Source: Ophiocordyceps camponoti-saundersi (nom. inval.) (taxonomy: Eukaryota; Ascomycota; Sordariomycetes; Hypocreales; Ophiocordycipitaceae). Taken from it: a stretch of 64,000 nt of DNA. This document shows, in pieces, positions 12,699 through 23,534 of this stretch. Both the position numbers and the translations under genes were made by a program. The stretch lies in contig PDHQ01000055.1 in NCBI GenBank assembly GCA_003339415.1, forward strand, positions 62,001 to 126,000, read 5' to 3'. The notes beneath the pieces are model-generated. The model searched no databases. It was not told the DNA's origin and worked only from the letters and a program-made list of their open reading frames with translations. Each line of letters opens with the position of its first letter. Position 1 is the first letter of the stretch.

Positions 12699-12864
12699 GC
12701 CCTCTTAATATAATAGTTAAGCGCTTAAAGATATTAGTTTTTTATAAGAGAGGTAGTTAGTTTAAATCTAGTAGAGGGCTCGGGTGTTTTTTACCTTAAC
12801 TATATAGCTAAGGTATAGTCCGACCCTAGCATAACCTTAGTAAGAGTAATAACCCTACTAAGGT
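12699..12864 (+). mobile_element. SINE copy 2, tRNA-derived head, RIPped
   Basis: The head is 82 nt (12,699-12,780), from GCCCTCTTAA to TAGAGGGCT, with the B-box degraded to TTTAAATC. The body follows the same order as copy 1, through TATATAGCTAAGG, GTCCGACCC and CATAACC. The body hairpin survives as CCTTAGTA/TACTAAGG even though both arms are mutated relative to copy 1. Similarity stops at about 12,864. Flanking target duplications were not recognised. Confidence 0.85.
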
Positions 12865-12869
12865 CTCGG

Positions 12870-13925
12870 AGGGTTTAGTATTCTAAGAAACTAGGGACCT
12901 CTTAAAAAGTTACCTTAATAACTAAAAAAACTAAAGTAAGCTACCTAATAGCTAGAAATGCTAAGATATCTAGTAATAAAATATAATTATAAAAGTTTTC
13001 TAGCTATTAATATAACTTTTACTAGCTATATATATTAGAAGTTTTTCTAAAATTTAAATTATTATAACTTTAAAATATTAGTACTTTTTACTTAGAATTA
13101 GTATATTTCCGCTATAAATATTAATAAATACCTATTACTTAGTTAATATACTTAGCTTATTAGCTATTATAATAATAAGTAAGGGGTAATTCCTTAAAGT
13201 TTTTAGTTTTTTCTTTTTTTAGAATATTATATATTTAGATACTTATTAAGCTATTAAAGTAAATTTTAAAGTCTTTTAAGGATAATATTATAAATAAAAG
13301 TAAATTAATAGTTATAATTTTAAGTAAAAAACTTTATAAGAAAGCTTAAGAAATCTATTACTTTAAGAGATTTAATTTATATTTTTAACGCTATAATTAA
13401 AAGAGTTATTTTTTTAAAAAAACTATTTATATCTTAGTTTACTATACTAGAAAAAACTTAATAAGGGAAAAAGGGTAAAAAATAAAAAATAATTTAGAAC
13501 TAAGGTTATAATAAGCTTACTAAGCTAAAAAGATATTATATAAAAGAGACTTTTTTTCTTTCTTATTAAATTTTTAAATTATTTATTTTTCTTTAATTAA
13601 GCTTTAAAAATAAATATTAGTCTTTTTAGTATTTAGTAAAAAGTAGTAAATAAAATATTTATTATTTTTTTTAATAATTTATTTAAAAGTGAAGAAAGAT
13701 TATAGCCTTATAATATAAAATATTATAAGTAAAGTAAAGCTTAAAAGCCTTTAAAGTATTATATTTCTTTTAAATAGCTAAACTTTTTAATATTAGAAAT
13801 TAAAATATTATTAGTTTATAAGCTAATAAAGCTAAAATAAATAGAATTATAATATTAAATAAGTAAGAACATGTGAAACTTTAAGTTATATATTTAAAGT
13901 TATTAAAGAAATATTTTATTAAGTA
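12870..13925. other. AT-rich RIPped stretch, no secure assignment
   Basis: No domain or edge could be read. It leads into a copia-like relic at about 13,930 and may be part of it. Confidence 0.5.
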
Positions 13926-13929
13926 TAAG

Positions 13930-14620
13930 TTTAATAAACTCTAGCTTTTATAATACTATATAATAGTTTAATAATATAAATAATTATATTTAAAAAGTAT
14001 TAATTTTCTATTTTAAGTAGTAAGGTGATAATAATTATTTTCCTAATATAAAAAAATAAGCTTAAATCTTAGTTTAAAATAGTAAAAGTAAGAGTAAGAA
14101 TAAAATATTAATAACCTTATTAAATAATTAAAAATTATAAAAAAATTTATATTTTTTTCTTTATTATTATAACTAGTAATAATTAAGCGAGATTTCTAAT
14201 AAAAATAGTTAGTTTAAATAATTTTAATTTTTTAAACTATATAAGTATAAAGAAAATATATATATTAGTATATACTAAAGTTTTATTTATTAAAGGAAAA
14301 AACGCTATATATAATATAAGTATAAATTTTTTAAGTATTAAAAACTTTAAATAGCTATTTAGTAATTATAATCTTACTTTTAATATAAAAGTAAAGTAAT
14401 AAAGCTATATTATTCTTTCTTTTTTATAAAGTAAATATAATATTTATTAAAAGATTTTTTAGAATATATATATAATAATAATAAAATATAATATAAATTA
14501 AAATATAAAAAGTATTAGTTTAATATTTATATATAGTTAAGTTTTAATAAATTTAAAATTAGTTTATAATTTTTAGAAAAAAAGTAAATATATATAAACT
14601 AATATAATTATAAGTTATAT
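13930..14620 (-). mobile_element. Old copia relic, diverged from the 22-35 kb family
   Basis: The sequence runs in the same order as the copia internal region at about 24,080-24,790. Shared blocks include CTTTTATAATA...ATAGTTTAATAATATAA, GTAAGAGTAAGAATAA-like pieces and AGAAAAAAAGTAAATATATA. Similarity is patchy and more AT-shifted, suggesting an older copy or a related subfamily. Orientation follows from the intact family, whose coding strand is minus. No LTR was found. Confidence 0.6.
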
Positions 14621-14639
14621 AAAGTATTAATAGTTAAAT

Positions 14640-14802
14640 TAAAATTATAAATAATAAAAATAGTATATTACTTAGCTTTTTTAAGCTTTTTTTATATAAA
14701 AGCTTAGCTTAAAAAAGCTATAAAATATTTTAGCTAACTTTAAATAAAATATTTTATTTACTTAATATAAGAAACTTTATATTTAGCTTTTAATTATTTA
14801 AA

Positions 14803-14833
<31 letters not shown>

Positions 14834-15400
14834 ACTTATAGAAGACTAATAATAGTAAAGCTTTTTAATAAATTAAAAAGAATTATTTTTTTAAATATAT
14901 ATTTAAAGTATTTTAATTTATATTTAAGCTATTTAAAAGAAAATACTTAAAAAATATTTAAAAGATATTATAAGAGAAAATATTTATTATATATTTATAA
15001 AATATTTAAAAATTTAAGATTTTATAAAATTTTAAAAATTATATTAAGTTAATTTTTTAAAAAATATATTTTTTTAAATTAAAAAAAATAATATTATTAA
15101 AAATAATTAAAATAATTTTTTTAAGTTTTTTTATTAAAATATAAAAAAATAACTTATATTTTTCTTCTTTCTTTTAGCTTCTAATTAGTAAGATAATAAA
15201 ACTATTTACTTATATATTAAGTTTTTTTAAAACTTAATATAAAGAAAAAAACTTATTTTATTAAAAATTATAGAAAGTTTATTTTATTTAATTTCTAGCT
15301 TATTTTAATAGCTATAAAGTTAAGCGTCTTATATATTATAAATTTTTTTTAAATTTTAAGTATAATTACTCTTATAATTTAAACCTTTTTAGTTTAAAAT
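14640..15400. other. AT-rich RIPped stretch, nothing recognised
   Basis: Apart from the (AT)n run, no motif, frame or repeat partner was found. Confidence 0.55.
14808..14833. repeat. (AT)n microsatellite, about 13 units
   Basis: An uninterrupted alternating AT run in an AT-rich relic region. Longer than the other TA runs in the window (for example about 18,650-18,668 and 19,884-19,896). Confidence 0.9.
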
Positions 15401-15407
15401 TCCTCCG

Positions 15408-15690
15408 TATCGCGGCCTATAAACTTTTCTTTCTCTGCCCCCCTCCCCTTCCCCCCCCTTCCTTCTACTCCCTCTTCTCTTATATTAACTAAGACTACCC
15501 CTAAGTAGCAAGCTCAGCATACCACACCGCTGCCGCCTACCGCTATACTTATATATAAGCCTATAATATACCTTTTCTTATAAAGTTATAAGGTTTTATC
15601 TTACCTTAGGGGATTTTACTTACTTATAATATTATAAAAGCTTTAAATACTATATAAGTTATTAATATATAAGAAAATAAGAATATAAAT
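15408..15690 (+). mobile_element. LINE-B 3' tail fragment (5'-truncated copy)
   Basis: It aligns with the 3' end of LINE-B at about 61,690-61,975: a pyrimidine-rich run, then ACTAAGACTACCCCTAAGTAG, then the GGTTTTATCTTACCTTAGGGG block. 5'-truncated tails are the usual product of incomplete LINE insertion. A patch at about 15,506-15,545 keeps CpA/TpG (AAGCTCAGCATACCACACCG), so this copy is unevenly mutated. The terminal TAA repeat seen in other copies is degraded here. Confidence 0.7.
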
Positions 15691-15770
15691 ATTTAATATA
15701 AAGTTAATTAAAATATTAGCGTTTTTATTTTTTTATTATAATATAAAAGATTTTAATTTTTTTAAAAATA

Positions 15771-15930
15771 CTTTAAAATACTTTAAAATACTTTAAAATA
15801 CTTTAAAATACTTTAAAATACTTTAAAATACTTTAAAATACTTTAAAATACTTTAAAATACTTTAAAATACTTTAAAATACTTTAAAATACTTTAAAATA
15901 CTTTAAAATACTTTAAAATACTTTAAAATA
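15771..15930. repeat. Minisatellite: 16 perfect tandem copies of CTTTAAAATA
   Basis: Sixteen identical 10-base units run without error from 15,771 to 15,930, followed by two longer variant units with CTTAAAAGATTTAAAATA spacing. The array lies about 0.4 kb left of the H3 island and 1.3 kb upstream of the H3 promoter. The period is close to one helical turn. Confidence 0.97.
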
Positions 15931-16337
15931 CTTAAAAGATTTAAAATACTTAAAAGATTTAAAAAGCTAATAAAGAAAAGTATTATAAAATTATATATAG
16001 TTCTTATAGCTTACTTATAGTATTTTATAAAATTTTTAATTTATATAAATAAAAATTATTAATATTTTTTTATTTTTAAAAATAGATATATTAAAATATA
16101 TATATATATATAAAGCTTTTTAAAAATAATATTATTTTTATAAATTATTTAATCTTTTTTTTTATTATATAATATTTTTTTTATTAATAATTTTCTTTCT
16201 TTTTTACTTTAATAAGCCTTATTTCTTATTTTTAACTAGAAAAACTATATATCTCTTTTTAAAAAATAGAACATTTATAAAAACTTTTTTAAAAATTTAC
16301 TTTTAATATGATTTTTTTTAAACGATTTAAATTTAAA
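15931..16337. other. AT-rich RIPped stretch between minisatellite and H3 island
   Basis: It includes a TA run near 16,098-16,111. No element is recognised. The first CpA/TpG reappear at about 16,270-16,340. Confidence 0.6.
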
Positions 16338-17039
16338 GTCAGGTATACCTCCTATTAAGAGACCGTACCTAGGTATCTGTCTCTATCTGTAACCTGGAAG
16401 TATATAGGTTCTGCTCGGCGCTAAGTCGAGTTGTTAACATTAGAAAACCCGGTAACAGAGGCTGGGTTAAACCTCGAGATATAACAGAGTATAAGGCTCA
16501 GGACACTGACTTCATCACAGTGTTACACTTACTATAACTAATATCACTACTATTAACCTATATATGTATATCACGTAGGTCATTCCATGTTCGCGGCCCT
16601 GTTTGGCAAGCTATGGTAAGTACCTACCTAACTATCTAGATATCTAGGTACTTATCTGGGCACGGACGTAAAGCAGTTGAGGTTTCGTAGCAGTTTCCTA
16701 TGAACATACCGTGTCTATAAGTAATAGCGCTGTAAATATACTGCTCTCGTACCTAGGTAGGTACCTATCTAGGTAGGTACCTATCTAGGTAGGTACCTAG
16801 GTAGGTAGCTGGGTAGTGGGTGCCTACCGACTACGTACCTAGGTACCCTGCACTTATTAAATGAGTAACCGCGGTCCACTACTAGGTATCTAGGTACTCA
16901 GTAGGTACTTATCCTTCCTGGTTTTACTGCCTGGGTAACACCTATCTATGTACCTAGGTACTTACTTCTTAGGTAAGTACCTAACTAGGCACCTAGTCAG
17001 GTGCCTTGGTGCCCTCTTCGCCAGATCACCCAATACCCA
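16338..17039. other. Upstream non-RIPped spacer, no gene seen
   Basis: About 700 bases of normal composition with no long open frame. It holds a repetitive CCTAGGTA tract at 16,751-16,816 and scattered related units up to about 16,995. It may carry distal regulatory sequence for H3, but nothing specific can be named. Confidence 0.6.
16751..16816. repeat. CCTAGGTA/GTACCTAT palindromic short-repeat tract
   Basis: Interleaved copies of ACCTAGGTAGGTACCTAT repeat with a period near 16 bases. The unit is largely self-complementary, so the tract can fold into hairpins on either strand. Looser units of the same motif (ACCTAGGTA, TAGGTACC) occur at 16,365-16,375, 16,618-16,655, 16,835-16,845 and 16,885-16,995. 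Confidence 0.85.
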
Positions 17040-17743
<704 letters not shown>

Positions 17744-18106
17744 TCACGCGTTCGGAACACAGAAATTAGTCGACCTCCCTCAACGGCCGAAATTCTATGG
17801 ACATGGGAGGATCAGGGAATACAAGGCGTTACACATAGGCAATTGGTAGCACTGCAATGAAGTTATATTCACTTTATGTTGAAAACGTGTGAGGTTAGTA
17901 GTGGTACCCTTGACACCACATACAAGTAATAGAGTAATCCTGGAAAGGAGTAAATCCTTCTTATGCTTGTCACTGTTAGAAACACAGTCACTGCCATACA
18001 GACAGGCGTGTGTTTCCTCGACTGGAAGGGTCGTATTTAACTCTACTACTAGAATCGCGCTGTGCAAAGTCCATATTAATTCGGTAATGCAAAAATTAGA
18101 TCTTGA
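17744..18106 (+). other. 3' flank of H3; no gene recognised
   Basis: Normal-composition DNA after the H3 stop, presumably holding the 3' UTR and poly(A) site. No AATAAA is visible near the stop. Short open frames on both strands (a 90-residue one on minus, a 91-residue one on plus that runs into the AT-rich desert) show no motif I recognise and are probably chance. Confidence 0.55.
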
Positions 18107-18372
18107 TTATAACTACTTTAGAAGGCGAGGAATATTAAAACTAAAACTAAGTAAAATTTTATAATAGTAAAAGTACTACTATTCAACGCTTACTTATATA
18201 AAGCTAAAAGTAAAATATAAGCTTTAAAAAATACTTAAATAATATAATTCAAGTTTTATAAAAATATTTAATATTTATAAAAGTAAAGTAAGCTTATAAA
18301 AATCCCTTTTTAAAACCTTATTTTATATTTTTAAAACTTTTAAAATCGAATTATAATAAACATCTTATATTT

Positions 18373-18945
18373 TATAAAACTATTACGCTTATAAAAAGCT
18401 AACTTTATTAATATATAATCTTAAAAAGTTCCTAAATATATATAATATTTATACTTCGGCTTATAATTTATATATAGCCCGCGCGCGCTTTATATATAGC
18501 GCTAACTAATTATATATATTTATATATACTTTATACTTATTAAATATATAAACTTAACTAAGCACTTTTATATAACTTAGCTATTTAAGTATAGTTTAAA
18601 TCCTTTATATACTTTGCTACTTTAGGGAAAAAAGTATTCCTAGCTATAATATATATATATATATATATAAGGTAAAAGTTAAAATACTTTATTATATAGA
18701 AAATTCTCTTTTTTCTCCTTAAGCTAGTTCTATTAAGTAATTATTTTTTCTATACTTTTTATTTTATTTTTTATTATTATAATTTTTTAATATTTATTAA
18801 TATTATTAAGTAAGCTTTTTTATTTATTTTATTATTATTATACCTTTTATTATTATATTATTAGGTTCTCTATTATTATTATAATTTCTCTTTTATATAA
18901 TAAATAGTTATATTATTAAGAGAAACTTAAATAATAAAAAAGTAG
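18373..18945 (-). mobile_element. Gypsy-1 fragment E1: LTR plus adjacent 3' internal sequence
   Basis: The LTR part (about 18,373-18,609) matches 47,761-48,010 with a small internal deletion near its start. The following 335 bp matches the internal sequence next to the 3' LTR of copy C (48,011-48,420). Same orientation as copy C (minus). It begins about 270 bp right of the H3 island. Confidence 0.8.
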
Positions 18946-19589
18946 CTATATTAGCTATTAAGTAGTTTATATATATATATATAAGTAAGAGAAGTAAAAG
19001 TAACTTAATTTAAGTATAATTAGAGATATATACTTTTCCTACTTTATATAAGGAAAAGTAACTATATAGCTAGATAATATTTTACCTTTATACCCTTTTT
19101 TTTCTTAAGATATCTCTAATCTATTAAGTAATATAAAGTATAACTTAAGTATTAATATATATTTCCTAAAAGATTTTTTTATATCTAAGTTATCTTTTAT
19201 ATATATATTATATAATAAATATAAAAAAGTATAGAGAGTTAATATAAATACTTGACTTTTTCTTTTTTAAAAAAATAATATAAGAAAAAAGTATTATATA
19301 AAGAAAAAAACGTTATAGCTTATTTTAATATAAATATATTAAAGAAAAATAATTATATAATACTAAGTAAATATATAATAAAAAGCTTATAAAAATAGAT
19401 AATACTTTATATATTATAATAAAAAAAAATAAGTTATTAGCTAAAAGTAAAAATTAAATTATTAAATAATTTAATATATAATATACTTTTTAAAAATTTT
19501 ATTATTAAAGTTTCTTATAATTATAATATTAAGAAGAGTAAATAATATTATTATTATTTATAATTTAATATTAAAAATATTAAAAAATA
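18946..19589. other. AT-rich RIPped spacer between two gypsy-1 fragments
   Basis: No element or frame is recognised. Confidence 0.55.
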
Positions 19590-20197
19590 TATTAAAGTCT
19601 TATACTTTATTACTTTTATAAAAAGGTAACTTAATTAATATAAAATAACTTAAAAGGCTTTAAAATATATATAGTATATATACTTAAGGTTATAATTTAT
19701 ATATAGCCCGCGCTTATCCTACGCGCGGCGCTAATTAATTATATATACTTATATTAATATATACTCCGCGCCTATTATATATATAAACTTAACTAAGCAC
19801 CTTTATATAACTTAGCTATTCGGGCATAGCCCGAATCCCTTATATACCCCGCCGCTTTAAGAAAAAAATATTTCTAGCTATAATATATATATATAAGGTA
19901 TAAGTTAAAATACTCTTTATATAGAAAATTTTTCTACTTTTTTTTTCTTTTTCTTTTTAAGCTAGTTATATTATTTTCTTAAACTAAGTAATTTTTTTCT
20001 TTTAGCTTTATATTTTATTACTTTATTATTATATTCTTATAATTATTTTTTATTATTATTATTTTAAGCTTTTTATATTTATTAAGTTATTATTTCGCCT
20101 TTTTAATATATTATTTAGTTATTTATAATTACTATTTTATATAATAAGCGGATATATTATAAAAAAATTTAAATAATAAAAGTATTATTATATTATA
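19590..20197 (-). mobile_element. Gypsy-1 fragment E2: LTR plus adjacent 3' internal sequence
   Basis: The LTR at 19,590-19,844 aligns end to end with the copy C LTR. It is followed by the polypurine-tract region (read on minus as TTAAAGCGGCGGGG) and about 350 bp of 3' internal sequence. It stops where repeat X begins. Confidence 0.82.
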
Positions 20198-20204
20198 TAA
20201 TAAT

Positions 20205-21085
20205 AATACTACTATACTAATATATTTTATATAGCTTAGAACTATCTTATATATATCTTAAAAAAGGGAAAAACCGGAAAACTTAGAGTAAAACCTTCCC
20301 TTTAAGTATTACCTTAGCTTTAAGTTAGACCCCGCTTATACCTAGTATTTTACGTATTTAATAAGTTAAGTAATAACTAGTAATTAGAAAGCTAATATTT
20401 CCTCTAAAGCAGACTTTATAGTAATAAAAATATATATAAACTAAGTTTAATATATAGTTTATATAGCTTACTTATTCTCTTAGCTATTATTATTACTATA
20501 AATTAAATCCTTATAATTAATTAAAATAGGTTTAATAATTTAATTAATTAAGGCGGCTTTAATAAATTAATTAATTAAAGCTTTATTAATATAGCTAAGA
20601 AATATATAAAAGTTTTATAATCTTATAATAAACTTTATAATAGCTAGTTTTAAGGGGTAGCTAAACTATTATAATAAAGCTATAAATAAGTTTAGAAAAA
20701 AAGTTAAAAGAGATACTATTATATTTACTTTTTAGCGTTTCCGCCCTTATTATTACTAAACTCTAGTTAGTACTAAAAGAGGAGAAAAGGTAATATATAT
20801 AAAATTCTAATTTATAAACTTTTAAGGTTAGGAAATATATATATCTTTCGCCTAATCTTATATTATTTTTATTTTAAGATAAAGTTAACTTTACTTAAAG
20901 TAAAACTCTTAATTAAAAAAATAATAATATAATCTTTTTTAATAAGCTATAAGATAAATAAACTCACTTTTTATATATAAAATAGTAAAATATTTATTAT
21001 ATTATAGCTTTATTATATAATATTTAATAATATATTTTAATTAATAATATTTTAAATATTATTAAAGTTAAACTTTTAATATATA
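20205..21085 (-). mobile_element. Repeat X copy 3, 3' portion (minus)
   Basis: It matches 10,710-11,545 in the same orientation as copy 2, ending at GTTAAACTTTTA. It is joined at about 21,085-21,103 to the other end of X in opposite orientation. Confidence 0.75.
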
Positions 21086-21102
21086 TAATTTAATATATTT
21101 AA

Positions 21103-22522
21103 CTTTTATATATTTTATAAATTCTACGCTTATAGTAATATAAATATAAACTTCTTATTCTTATATTATAAGCAAACTCCGCTCCCTTTATAACTTTATA
21201 ATAATAGCTAGCTACGCTTAGAGTAACTTTAAAAAAGAGGGCGATATTATATAAGTTAATCGTAACTATAAAAATTTTTTACTTAAAATATAGCTTTACT
21301 TTAAATTATAATAATCTTAGACTTAAAAGTTTATTATACCTATTACTTTATTAAAAGCTAAGGTAAATATTAATAAAATTATTTTAGGAGATATTTTTAT
21401 TTTTATATAAATAATTATTAAATAAGTAGCGGAGTCTAAGAAGGTTTAGGGAGATACCCCCTTACTCTAACTTTATTAGTTAATAATATTTTCTTAGCTA
21501 TTATAGCCGCGGTTTCCTCTCTTTTTTATAGCCTTAAAGGGAGCGGAATTCTTTTAATATAAGCTATAATTATAGCTAAAGCGCTAAAGAAAACTGTTAA
21601 AAAGTAAATTTTTAAATAATATAAGTAATAGCTTAAAATTTATTTTAACTTTATAGCTATTTTACTTTAAGTTTAAAGCCTTAAAATAATAATAATTAAT
21701 ATTAATTATAAACTTTATAAGTAAAGCTAAGCTTTTATAATAAGGAAACTACTTAGTAGTAATATTATAAGAATATTTTAAAATACTATTTATAAGCTTT
21801 AGTTTAATTTAAAGTAGCCTTATATTATTTTTAGAGAAAAGGCACGCTTAACTAATAAAGGTTATATTTTTATTATAAAAAAAGTGCTAATATAAGCCTT
21901 ATAATAAAATAATAAGAAGGCCTTTTAAAAAAAGATTAAGTTATTAAATAAGGTTTTAATAATATAACTATATATAAAAAAATATTATTTTAAAACTTAA
22001 TAAAGTTTTTTAATAATTATTATTAATAATATAGCGGATATAAATTAAATTTATAATAAAAGTATAATAATATATTACCCCTCCTCCTTTTCTAGCGCTA
22101 ACTAGAAACTAATAATAGCTAAAGTAAAAACGCTAAAAAGAGAATATAATAATACCCCCTTTTTAAACTCTAACTTTATACTTATTAGTAGCTCCGCTAT
22201 AATAATCTAGCTATTTTTCGGGACTAGCTATTATAAGGTCTATTATAAAATAATAAAACTTTTATATATTCCTAAGCTATATTAATAAGGCCTTAATAAA
22301 TTAAATTATTAAGGCTACTTTAATTAAATATAAGGATTTAGTTTATAGTAATAATAATAGCTAAAAAAATAAGTAAGCTATATAAACTCTATACTAAACT
22401 TAGTTTACGTATACTTTTATTATCGTAAAGTTTATTTTAAGGGAAATATTAGCTTATAAATTACTAATTAATACCTAACTTATTAAATATATAAAATACT
22501 AAGTATAAGCGGAGTTTAACTT
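21103..22522 (+). mobile_element. Repeat X copy 3, 5' portion (plus), cut by copia
   Basis: It matches 4,250-5,980 of copy 1 in direct orientation but lacks about 340 bp corresponding to 5,190-5,520 (junction near 22,075). It ends at 22,522, where the copia LTR starts. Confidence 0.78.
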
Positions 22523-22932
22523 TATTAGTTAGCCTTCGTAATATATATACGGGAGTTAATAGTAATTACTAGTACTAAAAGTATAATTCTTCTAGTTTAT
22601 AATATTCGTTTATATTTTTTTTAAAATAAAGGGAATTCTACGTTTACTTATATATAAAATATCCTTATATATACTCTCTTCTTCTATACTTAATATTAAA
22701 TTAAGTATAATCTAATCTCTTCCCGAAACTAATCCGATATTAACTAAGAGTCTATTAAAGCTCCTATCTAAAATACTATAATAAAAATATAATCGAAATT
22801 TACCTTATTTCTTATTACCTAAGTCCCTCTAATATATCTTACGTAATATACCCCTTTTCCCCTTATCTTAAGTATATATAGATTTTATTTTATATTTATA
22901 TAAATTTTAGTTATTCTTATATAAGTTTAATA
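22523..22932 (-). repeat. Copia LTR a (410 bp, outer element)
   Basis: It runs from TATTAGTTAGCC to AAGTTTAATA. The ends are RIP products of TG...CA. Same length as the other three LTRs. Confidence 0.92.
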
Positions 22933-23335
22933 TTAATAACTTTTTCTTTTTTAGGAAGGGGCGATTCCTTAGCTTATACTAAGTTTAAGCGTTTCTCCTT
23001 TTAAGTTATAAAGCCTTAAACTTAGATATTAAAAGTATTAGTATTAATTAGGCGTTTTAGCGCCTTATTCGAATTATCCTTAGTTATAGTATTTATAAAA
23101 TTATCTAAACTATTTATTTATCTAATTTCCTTAATTTCCTAATTCTTATAAAATTTTCTTATTAATATAATATTAATTATTAACTTTTTTTCTTTTATAA
23201 TCTTAAGCTTTACTAAATATTTATATAGTAAGTATAAGTTAATATAGATAATAATTTAAATTACGCTTAATCTAAGTTTAGACCGAATTTTTATTAATAT
23301 TAAGCTAATAGAGATATTAATATTAAAGCTAGCTA

Positions 23336-23534
23336 ATATCTTATATATTTTAGATATTAATATAAACTATATTATCTTTTTATATTTCGTTAAGCTTTAA
23401 TAAATAATATTCCTAAAAAGCGTAAACTTATCTTTATTACTAGTTTTTTATCTAAATATAATAATATATCTAATTTATAAAAATAAATTAAAATTATTTA
23501 TAAAAGAACTATTAATAAAAATATAAAGCTTTAT
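23336..23534 (-). pseudogene. Copia RNase H fossil, outer copy
   Basis: Minus-strand counterpart of 26,965-27,162, with the same order of residues but more RIP changes (for example the VLASE segment is less readable). It belongs to the C-terminal end of pol, about 400 bp inside the left LTR. Confidence 0.75.

Noticed and set aside
15771..15930. CRISPR array
   Set aside because: Units are 10 bases with no spacers; it is a minisatellite in fungal DNA.
16751..16816. Telomeric or subtelomeric repeat
   Set aside because: The unit is CCTAGGTA-like and palindromic, not TTAGGG, and lies internally.
17795..18067. 90-residue open frame on minus in the H3 3' flank
   Set aside because: No motif, no neighbour context and composition like the non-coding flank. 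Kept only as an unassigned flank.
17889..18164. 91-residue open frame on plus after H3
   Set aside because: It runs across the border into RIPped DNA, so its end is set by AT-rich sequence; no motif.
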